Shown here: piece by piece, positions 15,975 to 23,839 of the stretch
Layout: each line of letters starts with the position of its first letter
Position numbering within the stretch: position 1 is the stretch's first letter
Origin: Mesorhizobium qingshengii
Lineage (GTDB): Bacteria; Pseudomonadota; Alphaproteobacteria; Rhizobiales; Rhizobiaceae
Assembly (NCBI RefSeq): GCF_900103325.1
Contig: NZ_FMXM01000023.1
Span: 49,994 to 113,993 of the forward strand
Length of the DNA: 64,000 bases
Direction of reading: 5' to 3'
Translations under genes and position numbers: made by a program
The notes under the pieces: generated by a model
Databases searched by the model: none
Seen by the model: the letters and a program-made list of their open reading frames with translations, nothing else
Told to the model about the DNA's origin: nothing

Positions 15975-16763
15975 ATGAAGATTGCCAGACTTTTCATCGC
16001 CGGACTTGCACTCGCGGGCTTGACCGCTGCCGCCAGTGCCGGAGCGCTCGACGACATCACCAAGCGCGGCGAACTGCGCGTCGCCGTGCAGACCCAAGGA
16101 CCGCCCTTCTCGCTGGTCGGCGCCAATGGCGAACGCACCGGCAGTTCGGTTGAACTCGCCGAACTGATGGCCAAGGAAATGGGCGTCAAGATCACCTTCC
16201 TCGACTTCGACTGGGACGGCCTGATCCCGGCGCTGCTGTCGGGCAAGGCCGACCTCCTGGTCGCCGACATGACGCCGACGCTGGCGCGCGGCATGAAGGT
16301 CGCCTTCACCACGCCTTACATGTATACGGGCAGCACCGTCTTCACCAAGGCCGACAGCAAGTTCAAGACCACCGAGGACTGCAAGGCCAAGGGCACCAAG
16401 ATCGCCGTGCTGTTGGGCGCCACCGGTGAGAAGGAAGCCAAGACCGCCTTCCCCGATGCCGACATCAAGAGCTACAAGGGCGGCGGTCCGCTGCTGCTCG
16501 ACGCCGTCAACAACGGCCAGGCCGATTGCGGCGTCAATGACGTCTCGGCGGTGAAAGGCCAGTCGACCGCGTATCCGGCCGGCACCTTCACCATCATGCC
16601 GGACCTCTTGTCGAAGGAGCCGCTTGCCTTCGCCACGCGCTATGACGAGCCGGACCTGCTGATCTGGATGAACCTGTTCCTCAACCAGGTCACTATCGAC
16701 GGCCGCCTGCAGAAGAACCTCGACTACTGGGTCAATTCCGACGCCTGGAAGAAGGACCACTAA
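15975..16763 (+). CDS. Amino-acid ABC transporter solute-binding protein
   Basis: A 262-residue family 3 periplasmic binding protein. Signal peptide 1-22 (MKIARLFIAGLALAGLTAAA, cleavage after ASA). The mature start DDITKRGELRVAVQTQGPPF is the hallmark of polar amino-acid binding proteins, as are ADMTPTLARGMKVAFTTPY and the C-terminal NLFLNQVTIDGRLQKNLDYW. It delivers the ligand to the two permeases downstream. An AGGGAGGA ribosome site precedes the ATG. The context of Lrp, saccharopine-type dehydrogenase and ureohydrolase points to a basic amino acid or guanidino compound, which is inference. Confidence 0.92.
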   Translation: MKIARLFIAGLALAGLTAAASAGALDDITKRGELRVAVQTQGPPFSLVGANGERTGSSVELAELMAKEMGVKITFLDFDWDGLIPALLSGKADLLVADMTPTLARGMKVAFTTPYMYTGSTVFTKADSKFKTTEDCKAKGTKIAVLLGATGEKEAKTAFPDADIKSYKGGGPLLLDAVNNGQADCGVNDVSAVKGQSTAYPAGTFTIMPDLLSKEPLAFATRYDEPDLLIWMNLFLNQVTIDGRLQKNLDYWVNSDAWKKDH

Positions 16764-16774
16764 GCAGCGATAGA

Positions 16775-16820
16775 TCCAGGCGGTTTCGCGCGCGCCTCCG
16801 GCGCCGCGAAGCCGCCTGGA
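16775..16820. other. Strong 16-bp hairpin between binding protein and permease
   Basis: Arms at 16775-16790 and 16805-16820 pair over 16 bp with a single G-T wobble (TCCAGGCGG-TTTCGCG), loop of 14 bases. It starts 11 bases after the binding-protein stop. Such structures at this junction usually stabilise the upstream message and lower permease expression, as in malE-malF; no T-run follows. Confidence 0.6.
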
Positions 16821-16879
16821 ATTCGCTTCATCACTTGCTTCGTCCGTCGCCTTTGGCGCCTCAGGGACTTCACCCAACG

Positions 16880-17551
16880 ATGCTCGAGAACTTCAGCTTT
16901 CGCACCATCGTCGAGTACCTGCCCCTGTTCGGGCAGGGCCTGATCACGACCGTCTGGCTGTCGGCGCTGTCCTTTGTCGGCGCGCTCGCCGTCGGCATCG
17001 TCCTGTGCGCCATGAACCTGCAGCGCGGCTGGCTGTTTCGCGCCCCGGCCAAGGCCTATATCGACGCCGTGCGCGCCACGCCCCTGCTGGCGCAGCTCTA
17101 TTTCCTCTATTTCGGCCTGCCCCGGCTCGGCTTCGTCCTGCCCGAGCTGGTCGTCGGCATCCTCGCGCTGTCGCTGAACAGCGGCGCCTATGTCGCTGAA
17201 ATCATTCGCGCCGGCATCCTGTCGATCCCGCGCGGCCAGGTCGAAGCCAGCGTCGCCTCGGGCATGACCTATGTCCAGCGCATGCGCCTGGTCATCCTGC
17301 CGCAAGCCTTCAAGGTGACGATCCCGCCGCTGCTCGGCCAGGCGATCGTGCTGGTCAAGGATTCCGCGCTGCTGTCGCTGATCTCGGTCGCCGAGCTGAC
17401 GCGCGCCGGCCAGTTGCTCGCCTCCGACCGCTTCATGCCGGCGGAAGGGTTTCTCACCATCGCCGCCTTCTACCTCTTGCTCTATTACTGCCTGAAGGGA
17501 CTGGCTGCCCTCTCCAGCCGCTGGCTCGGCACAGCGGGGGCGCGGACATGA
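16880..17551 (+). CDS. Amino-acid ABC transporter permease
   Basis: A 223-residue HisM/GlnP-type permease starting MLENFSFRTIVEYLP. The membrane segments are typical, and the EAA loop that docks to the ATPase is visible as QVEASVASGMTYVQRMRLVI followed by LPQA. It overlaps the next permease gene by 4 bases (ATGA). The start at 16880 was chosen from the family pattern; the 15 upstream in-frame residues are not membrane-like. Confidence 0.92.
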   Translation: MLENFSFRTIVEYLPLFGQGLITTVWLSALSFVGALAVGIVLCAMNLQRGWLFRAPAKAYIDAVRATPLLAQLYFLYFGLPRLGFVLPELVVGILALSLNSGAYVAEIIRAGILSIPRGQVEASVASGMTYVQRMRLVILPQAFKVTIPPLLGQAIVLVKDSALLSLISVAELTRAGQLLASDRFMPAEGFLTIAAFYLLLYYCLKGLAALSSRWLGTAGART

Positions 17552-18222
17552 TCTGGCAACAATTCCTCAGCCTCGCCGGCTCCTATCCCCTCGCCTTGCG
17601 CGGCCTCGGCATGACAGTGGTGCTGTCGCTGATCAGCCTGGTGCTCGGCACCCTGCTCGGCTTCGGCCTCGGCATCTTGCGGACCGGCGGCAACCGGCTG
17701 ATCAGTTCGGTGATCGGCGCCTGGGTCGACCTGATCCGCGGCACGCCGTTCCTGGTGCAGATCTTCCTGATCTTCTTCATCCTGCCGGAGTTCGGCATCG
17801 AGCTCGACGCCTTCACCGCCGGCATCATCGCGCTCACCAATCTGGCCGCCTGCTTCATCTGCGAGATCGTCGTCGCCGGCATCCGCTCGGTGCCGACCGG
17901 CCAGGTCGAGGCAGCACTTGCGTCGGGCCTGTCGCGCTGGCAGCGCATGCGCCAGGTGGTGCTGCCGCAGGCGATGCGCATCGTGCTGCCGCCGCTGGTC
18001 GGGCAATATGTGCTGCTGATCAAGGATTCCTCGGTCGTCTCGGCGATCGGGCTCACCGACCTCACCCGCGTCGGCTGGCTGGTGGTGCAGCGTGTGCCGA
18101 ACGGCCTGCTGGTGTTCTTCCTCGTCGGCGTCGGCTATTTCATCGTCTGCTATCCCCTGATCATGCTGGCCCGCCGGCTCGAACGCCGCATGGGCGCGGC
18201 CCATGGCGAGGTGCAGTTGTGA
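17548..18222 (+). CDS. Amino-acid ABC transporter permease
   Basis: A 224-residue partner permease of the same HisM/GlnP family, starting MIWQQFLSLAGSYPLALRGL. The EAA loop reads QVEAALASGLSRWQRMRQVV followed by LPQA. Two different permeases give the usual heterodimeric channel of polar amino-acid importers. Its stop overlaps the GTG start of the ATPase gene by 4 bases. Confidence 0.92.
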   Translation: MIWQQFLSLAGSYPLALRGLGMTVVLSLISLVLGTLLGFGLGILRTGGNRLISSVIGAWVDLIRGTPFLVQIFLIFFILPEFGIELDAFTAGIIALTNLAACFICEIVVAGIRSVPTGQVEAALASGLSRWQRMRQVVLPQAMRIVLPPLVGQYVLLIKDSSVVSAIGLTDLTRVGWLVVQRVPNGLLVFFLVGVGYFIVCYPLIMLARRLERRMGAAHGEVQL

Positions 18223-18992
18223 CATCGAACCCCAAAGGTCCGGCAACCATGACCAAAACCGGCATGATCGACTTTCGCGGCGTCAACAAATGGTTCGGCG
18301 CGCTCAACGTGCTGAAGGACATCACGCTCAGCGTCGAGCCGCGCGAAGTGGTCGTCGTCTGCGGCCCGAGCGGCTCGGGCAAGAGCACCTTGATCCGCTG
18401 CATCAACGGCCTGGAGACGATCAAGGATGGTGATCTCATCGTCGACGGCCAGCGCCTCGGCGACCCCGCCACCAACATGACGCAGTTGCGCACCGAGATC
18501 GGCTTCGTCTTCCAGTCGTTCAACCTCTATCCGCACAAGACCGCGCTCGAGAACGTCACGCTCGCCCCGATCCATGTCCGCAAGATCCCGCGCGCCGAGG
18601 CCGAACAGGCCGGGCGCGAATTGCTGGCCAAGGTCGGTCTCGCCGACAAGGTCGACGCCTACCCGGCGCAGCTTTCCGGCGGCCAGCAGCAGCGCGTGGC
18701 GATCGCGCGCTGCCTCGGCATGCGGCCCAAGATCATGCTGTTCGACGAGCCGACCTCGGCGCTCGACCCCGAGATGATTTCCGAAGTGCTCGACGTCATG
18801 GTGGCGGTCGCCGAGGAAGGCATGACCATGATGGTGGTGACGCATGAGATGGGCTTTGCCCGCAAGGTCGCTCAGCGCGTAGTGTTCATGGACGCCGGCG
18901 CCATCGTCGAAAGCGGCACCCCGGACGAGTTCTTCTCGCATCCCAGGACCGACCGCAGCCGCGCCTTCCTGAGCAAGATCCTCAGGCATTGA
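18219..18992 (+). CDS. Amino-acid ABC transporter ATP-binding protein
   Basis: A 257-residue GlnQ/HisP-type ATPase. Walker A CGPSGSGKST (about 51-60), Q-loop FVFQSFNLYPH, signature LSGGQQQRVAIARCL, Walker B IMLFDEPTSALDPE and the switch His in MMVVTHEMGFA are intact. The GTG start overlaps the permease stop; ATG 18249 is an alternative without a ribosome site. Last gene of the Lrp-dehydrogenase-transporter cluster. Confidence 0.95.
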   Translation: MTSNPKGPATMTKTGMIDFRGVNKWFGALNVLKDITLSVEPREVVVVCGPSGSGKSTLIRCINGLETIKDGDLIVDGQRLGDPATNMTQLRTEIGFVFQSFNLYPHKTALENVTLAPIHVRKIPRAEAEQAGRELLAKVGLADKVDAYPAQLSGGQQQRVAIARCLGMRPKIMLFDEPTSALDPEMISEVLDVMVAVAEEGMTMMVVTHEMGFARKVAQRVVFMDAGAIVESGTPDEFFSHPRTDRSRAFLSKILRH

Positions 18993-19158
18993 GAGCGCCG
19001 TATTCAGGGCGTTTCGTCAGCTGTGGTTTCGGGTTGGACGGCGATCTCCCATCTGCGATTTTGCCGGAGCGGCAGCGATCGCAAGAATGCTTGGAATCAA
19101 GGGAAAGCGAATAAGCGTTTCGGCGTGATCGCATCATGCGCCGGGAAAGAGCCCGGGT

Positions 19159-20070
19159 TCAAACCTGCCGAACGATCCTGCCGATCACATTGACCAGGAT
19201 GCGGGCCGCGGTCAGGGCCGAAATGCCGCCAATATCGGAAGGCGTGTGCAATTCGACCAGATCAAATCCGGCGATGCGCCCGCGTCTGCTGGCGGCTTCG
19301 ATCAGGTCGATCACCAGCATGTAGCTCAGGCCGCCGGGTGTGCGGGCCACCACGCCGGGCATCACGCTGGGGTCGAGGCCATCGCAATCGAGCGTGATCA
19401 CGATCCTTGCCCCTTCGGGGATATGCCGGATCGCGGCTTCAATGCCCCGCGCGTGGACTTCCCGCGCCGTAACGATCCTTGAGCCGTAGCGCTTTGCGGC
19501 TTCCAATTCCGAGGACCGCGCGCTGCCCACGCTCCGAATGCCGACCTGGACGATCCCGGCGACGTGCGCCATCTCGCTGGCGCGCCGCATCGGGCTCGAA
19601 TAACCGAAGCGCTCGCCATGGATTTCGTCGCGCCAGTCGATATGCGCATCGATCTGCAGGATCCAGATTGGGCCGCACTCGGAAAAGCCGGCAAAAAAGG
19701 GAATAGGCACCGAGTCGTCGCCGCCAATCATCACAGGGGTGGCGGCCGCAGCAAGGATCTCACGCGTCTTTGCCTCGATGAGCGCCCTGTTCCGGGCGTT
19801 GTCCTGAATGCGCGTGGGGAGGTCTCCGATATCCACGCAGCACGCCGCGTGGCCGGCGAACAGGGGGCCGTCGAGATCGAAATCCCAATTGTCGACGAGA
19901 TCGGCATCTTCCGCGCTGGCCGCACGGATCTCAGTTGCGGCCTGGGCATAGCCGCTGCTGTCCGTGCCGAGATAGTAGCTGCCATAGGGGGCGCCGAACA
20001 GCACGATACGGGGTTCGGCACCGCCCGGCAGCTTGTCCGGGAACCCCAGGAACCCTGGATGTTTCATCAT
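19159..20070 (-). CDS. Agmatinase/arginase (ureohydrolase) family enzyme
   Basis: A 303-residue ureohydrolase. The manganese-binding signatures are present: GGDDSVPIPFF (first His of the usual GGDHS replaced by Asp at this position), QIDAHIDWRDE (DAHxD) and ITLDCDGLDPSVMPGV (DxDxxDP). Members hydrolyse guanidino groups of arginine, agmatine, guanidinobutyrate or similar substrates, releasing urea. The GGDD variant of the first motif is notable. Start 20070 (MMKHPGFLGF) is preferred over an upstream TTG because similarity starts there. Convergent with the ABC operon; the two may serve the same substrate. Confidence 0.87.
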   Translation of the reverse strand: MMKHPGFLGFPDKLPGGAEPRIVLFGAPYGSYYLGTDSSGYAQAATEIRAASAEDADLVDNWDFDLDGPLFAGHAACCVDIGDLPTRIQDNARNRALIEAKTREILAAAATPVMIGGDDSVPIPFFAGFSECGPIWILQIDAHIDWRDEIHGERFGYSSPMRRASEMAHVAGIVQVGIRSVGSARSSELEAAKRYGSRIVTAREVHARGIEAAIRHIPEGARIVITLDCDGLDPSVMPGVVARTPGGLSYMLVIDLIEAASRRGRIAGFDLVELHTPSDIGGISALTAARILVNVIGRIVRQV

Positions 20071-20170
20071 GGTCGCTTGTCCCGGTTCGAGGGGAATTAC
20101 AGGATGTCCAAAGCGTCTTGAGATTTGCCGGAATCGCAAGGACGCGTCGAAACAATCAGTTGGAGCAAAT

Positions 20171-20188
20171 GCGTTTACGCATAAACGC
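20171..20188. promoter_or_regulatory. 18-bp inverted repeat upstream of the ureohydrolase
   Basis: GCGTTTA-CGCA-TAAACGC, arms of 7 with a 4-base centre, about 100 bp upstream of the ureohydrolase start. Possible operator; the binding protein is unknown. The remaining sequence of 20071-20335 shows no gene. Confidence 0.35.
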
Positions 20189-20335
20189 GTTTTGCTTCAG
20201 GGGATGTAGTAAGTAGTCGGGGTCGGATCGGAGTATCCGTGATTCATGGCAAAGTGGCAATTGGAGAGCTGGTTTTGTCCAATCCCGAAGGTCGCGCGAT
20301 TTTCCAACAAACGGTGAAACCTTCCGCATCCGGGG

Positions 20336-21583
20336 CTAGGTCGCCTCTTCCGGATTGCCGCCAATCGCAAACGCAACCCGGCCGGCGCGCGATCTCAAAA
20401 GCGCGATGGCGAGGAAGGCGATCACGCCGGTCGCGGCGACGACCACCAGCACCCACAGCGAATTGGCGACGGATGTGCGCGCCATCATGAAGGCGAGCGC
20501 GAACGGTGCGAAGGACGATGTGAACTGGCGGGCGGCACTCGCCCAGCCCAGCCGCGCGCCATAGCCTTCGCGGCCGAAGAGCTCCAGCGGCAAGGTGCCG
20601 CCGACGATGCTGGTGAGGCCGGAACCGAGGCCGAACAGGAACACGAACAGGAACGCGCCGGGCAGCCATGGCGTGGTCAACAGCAGCGCGCACAGCCCGG
20701 CAGTAAGCAGCGACGCGGCGATGACGGCGAGATGCGTTTGCTGAAGGCGCCCGCCAAACAGCATATTGACCAGCCGGCTGGCGACCTGCGCCGGCCCGAA
20801 CAGGGTCGAAACGAAGAGGCCGGCGGTGCCCAGCCCAAGCGCCGCCGTCAGCGGCACCATGTGGATGAGGATCGCCGACAGCACGAAACCCTCGGTGGCG
20901 AAACCCGCCAGCATCAGGAGAAACGCCACCCGTCCGCGTCGCGGATCGAGCGGCGCCCCCGCTTCATGCGCCAGGGCTCGTCCCTCGCCTTGCAGCGCGA
21001 CCGTCGCGTGGCGGCGCGACAGGCGCATCAACCAGGCGTGGATCGGCAGGCAGAGCCCGAGATTGAGCACCGCGAACAGCAGGTAGACCTCGCGCCATGT
21101 CAGATGGGTATGCAGCGCCGAGGTCAGCGGCCAGAACAGGGTCGAGGCGAATCCCGCGATGAGCGTCAGGTGGGTGATGCTGCGTTGCGGCCGCAGGACT
21201 CCGATCTGCACGATCGCCACGAAGGCGGCGCTGTAGAGGACAAAACTGGAAGCCAGCTCCATCGCCAGCAGCGCGAGAACGAACGTCACCCGGCCGGGCG
21301 AGACGGCGCACAGCGCCAGCGCCGTGGCTGCGGCGACCGAGCCGATGGTCATGATGCGCCCGGCGCCGAACCGGTCGGCCCAGCGCCCCGCCGTCGGCGC
21401 GAACAGGCTGCCGGCGAACAGCGAGGCGGACAGGGCGCCGAACACCCACCCTTGCGTGAGGCCGAATTCCCTGGCCATCGCCGGCGCCAGGATCGAGAAG
21501 CTGTAATAGAGCGTGCCATAGCCGATGATCTGGGTCAGCCCGAGCCCCCAGATCGCCTTGCGCAGGGCGGACCGGTCAGGCAT
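20336..21583 (-). CDS. MFS transporter of the arsenic cluster
   Basis: A 415-residue major facilitator with twelve predicted membrane segments, starting MPDRSALRKAIWGLGLTQII. The loop 2-3 motif is present in degenerate form (GRWADRFGAGRIM). The start overlaps the stop of the flavoprotein gene by 8 bases, so the two are coupled. Its place in an arsR-flavoprotein-MFS operon suggests export of an arsenical formed or processed by the flavoprotein, as described for ArsK/ArsJ-type MFS proteins, though I cannot assign it to either. Confidence 0.82.
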   Translation of the reverse strand: MPDRSALRKAIWGLGLTQIIGYGTLYYSFSILAPAMAREFGLTQGWVFGALSASLFAGSLFAPTAGRWADRFGAGRIMTIGSVAAATALALCAVSPGRVTFVLALLAMELASSFVLYSAAFVAIVQIGVLRPQRSITHLTLIAGFASTLFWPLTSALHTHLTWREVYLLFAVLNLGLCLPIHAWLMRLSRRHATVALQGEGRALAHEAGAPLDPRRGRVAFLLMLAGFATEGFVLSAILIHMVPLTAALGLGTAGLFVSTLFGPAQVASRLVNMLFGGRLQQTHLAVIAASLLTAGLCALLLTTPWLPGAFLFVFLFGLGSGLTSIVGGTLPLELFGREGYGARLGWASAARQFTSSFAPFALAFMMARTSVANSLWVLVVVAATGVIAFLAIALLRSRAGRVAFAIGGNPEEAT

Positions 21584-22994
21584 CGACGCCGGCCGCCACG
21601 GCTTTTCTGGCTTTGGCATCGGTTCCGCAGCCGCAGCCCGACGCGCCACTTGCCTTGGCGTCGGCATCCCTGACACAGCAGGCATCGACAGTGGCGGGAG
21701 CAGGCCCGCCGCAGCAACCGGCGCTTTCCGGTCCGGTCACGACATCGGCGCTGCACACGCCGGTCTCCGGCAGCACCAGCCGCACCTCGCGGGCCGCTGC
21801 GTGATCTCCGGCAATATCGGCGACCACGGAACGGACCTGCTCGTAGCCGGTCGCCATCAGGAAGGTCGGGGCGCGGCCGTAGGATTTCGAGCCGACGATG
21901 GTGAAGCCGGGTTCGGGATGGGCGAGTTCGCGGATGCCATGCGCCGGGACGGTGCCGCACGAGTGAAAATTCGGATCGATCAGCGGCGCCAGCGCCGGCG
22001 GCGCTTCGACAACGGGATCGAGCGCGATGCGGATTTCGCTGAGGAACGACAGGTCGGGCCGGAAGCCGGTGGCGACGACGATACGGTCGACGGCAAGGCT
22101 GAACGGCTTGCCGGCCAGGCTGGCGTCGACGGCGAGCCCCTCGCCCTGCATTGCGATGCGGTTGACGGCGAAGGGCGCCAGCATGTTCAGCCTGCCGTCC
22201 GCCATCGCCTGCTTGGCGGCCAGCCCCAGCGCGCCGCGTTCGGGCAACTGGTCGTTCAGCCCGCCGCCAAGCAATCTTTCGACGCTGCCGTGGCGCAGCG
22301 CCCAGAAGATCTCGGTGCCCGGTGCCGCGTCCTGCAGCTCCATCAGCGCCAGCGCGACGTTGATGGCCGAGTGGCCGCCGCCGATGACGAGGACACGCTT
22401 GCCCGCATAGTCTTTTCTCGCCTTGCCGACCACGTCGGGAATGCCATAGGCGATGCGCGCCGAGGCCGCGCCTTCGCCGGGAACCGGCAACCCGTCGACG
22501 CCGATCGGGTTCGGCCGCCACCATGTTCCGGACGCGTCGATGACGGCGCGCGCGAGAACGCGGTGCTCGCCGCCGGCATCGCGATAGTGGATGACGAAGG
22601 GGGCGTCCTTGCGCCCCTCATTGGCGACCTTGTCATGTCCCTGGCGGGTGATCGCGGTGACCTCGGCGCCGAGTTTCAAATTGGCGGCGATCGCGGGAAG
22701 TGCTGCAAGTGGCGCCAGATAATCGCGCACGATCTCGCCGCCGGTCGGCAGGCCCCGCAGGGCCGGCGCCGTCCAGCCGGAGCGGTCGAGCAGCGCCCGC
22801 GCCGCCGTGTCGATATTGTATTCCCAAGGCGAGAACACCCGCACATGGCCCCATTCGAGCAGCGCCGCGCCAACGCTTTCACCGCGTTCCAGGATGAGCG
22901 GGCGGATGCCGCGTTGCACCAGATGCGCGGCGGCGGCGAGGCCGACCGGGCCAGCGCCGATCACCGCGACGGGAAGGTTTGCCATCGTGTCCAT
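21576..22994 (-). CDS. FAD-dependent NAD(P) oxidoreductase, ArsO-like, Cys-rich tail
   Basis: A 472-residue flavoprotein of the flavin-monooxygenase/thioredoxin-reductase-like type. FAD motif VIGAGPVGLAAAAHL (11-25), a second dinucleotide site VLVIGGGHSAINVAL in the middle and the late ATGFRPDLSFL segment are clear. The last 60 residues are unusual: they hold seven cysteines (414, 427, 428, 439, 440, 454, 456) in CCGG, ACC and GCGCG clusters, resembling metalloid-binding tails. It is coupled to the MFS gene and follows an arsR gene, so a role in arsenic redox or sensing is inferred. Ribosome site GGAAGG precedes ATG 22994. Confidence 0.85.
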   Translation of the reverse strand: MDTMANLPVAVIGAGPVGLAAAAHLVQRGIRPLILERGESVGAALLEWGHVRVFSPWEYNIDTAARALLDRSGWTAPALRGLPTGGEIVRDYLAPLAALPAIAANLKLGAEVTAITRQGHDKVANEGRKDAPFVIHYRDAGGEHRVLARAVIDASGTWWRPNPIGVDGLPVPGEGAASARIAYGIPDVVGKARKDYAGKRVLVIGGGHSAINVALALMELQDAAPGTEIFWALRHGSVERLLGGGLNDQLPERGALGLAAKQAMADGRLNMLAPFAVNRIAMQGEGLAVDASLAGKPFSLAVDRIVVATGFRPDLSFLSEIRIALDPVVEAPPALAPLIDPNFHSCGTVPAHGIRELAHPEPGFTIVGSKSYGRAPTFLMATGYEQVRSVVADIAGDHAAAREVRLVLPETGVCSADVVTGPESAGCCGGPAPATVDACCVRDADAKASGASGCGCGTDAKARKAVAAGVDA

Positions 22995-23038
22995 TGGTTC
23001 GATCCTTCCGGTATCTTCGAATTATTGAGGCAAAAAAA

Positions 23039-23359
23039 TCAAGCCATCGCCTTGCCGACGGCGGGCGCGCAACTGGCATCGGCGCAGCACTCGTCGGCGA
23101 GATAGCCGATCAGCGCATTCATGCCGGGATAGTTGGCGCGGCAGATCAGCGTCGTCGCTTGCCGCTCCTGCGTGACGAGGCCGGTGTCGACCAGCCGCTT
23201 GAGGTGGTGCGACAGCGTCGAGGACGGAATGTCGAGCTTGCCCTGGATGCTGCCCACAGGTAGCCCGCCCTCGCCGGCACGCACCAGGATGCGGTAAAGC
23301 TGAAGCCGCGTCGGATTGCCGAGCGCTTCGAGCTGGGAGGCTGCTTTTTCGAGTTTCAT
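23039..23359 (-). CDS. arsR: ArsR-family repressor (flavoprotein/MFS arm)
   Basis: A 106-residue ArsR/SmtB winged-helix protein. The DNA-recognition helix region DIPSSTLSHHLKRLVDTGLV (43-62) is intact. It lacks the ELCVCDL metal site of E. coli ArsR in helix 3 and instead has Cys91, Cys92 and Cys97 at the C-terminus (ECCADASC), like the As(III) site of ArsR from Acidithiobacillus ferrooxidans. Binding of As(III) there should release the promoter. First gene of the arm that continues with the flavoprotein and MFS genes. Confidence 0.92.
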   Translation of the reverse strand: MKLEKAASQLEALGNPTRLQLYRILVRAGEGGLPVGSIQGKLDIPSSTLSHHLKRLVDTGLVTQERQATTLICRANYPGMNALIGYLADECCADASCAPAVGKAMA

Positions 23360-23388
23360 CGAAATAAGCTACACGGCGCTTTTCGACC

Positions 23389-23419
23389 CGTCAACCCTAT
23401 TTCGAAAAATATGGAAATA
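23389..23419 (-). promoter_or_regulatory. arsR promoter with inverted repeat
   Basis: On the minus strand, -35 TTGACG (23394-23389) and a -10-like TAGCTT 17 bases later precede arsR. An inverted repeat TATTTC-N10-GAAATA spans 23398-23419, just upstream of the -35. It is a reasonable ArsR operator candidate, read directly from sequence; binding is inferred. Confidence 0.45.
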
Positions 23420-23422
23420 TGA

Positions 23423-23839
23423 TCAGCCGGCGCGCTTGCCCGCGATGACCACCTCGCCATCCTCCTTGGTGAACGCGCCGATCTCCGGGTTGGGCAGGAT
23501 GTCGAGCACCTTTTCCGACGGCCGTGCCAGGACGACGCCGAGCGGGCTGACGACGATCGGCCGGTTGATCAGGATCGGATGCGCCAGCATGAAATCGAGC
23601 AGATCGTCATCGGACCATTTCGGATCGGCAAGGCCGAGTTCGGCATAGGGCGTGCCCTTCTCGCGCAGCAACTCACGCGGTGTCATGCCCATCGCCGCGA
23701 TCAGCTCGACCAGCTTTTGCCGTGACGGCGGCGTCTTCAGATATTCGATCACCTCCGGCTCCTCGCCGGACTGCCGGATAATCGCCAGCGTGTTGCGCGA
23801 CGTGCCGCAGGCCGGATTGTGATAGATGGTGACGGTCAT
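23423..23839 (-). CDS. arsC: Arsenate reductase, glutaredoxin-dependent
   Basis: A 138-residue ArsC of the Spx/ArsC thioredoxin-fold family that reduces As(V) to As(III) with glutathione and glutaredoxin. The catalytic motif HNPACGTSRNT (Cys11) and the arginines of the arsenate pocket (ILINRPIVV, and LARPSEKV) are present. The start overlaps the acr3 stop by 4 bases. The same operon also encodes a low-molecular-weight-phosphatase-type arsenate reductase, so the cell has two unrelated enzymes for this step. Confidence 0.93.
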   Translation of the reverse strand: MTVTIYHNPACGTSRNTLAIIRQSGEEPEVIEYLKTPPSRQKLVELIAAMGMTPRELLREKGTPYAELGLADPKWSDDDLLDFMLAHPILINRPIVVSPLGVVLARPSEKVLDILPNPEIGAFTKEDGEVVIAGKRAG

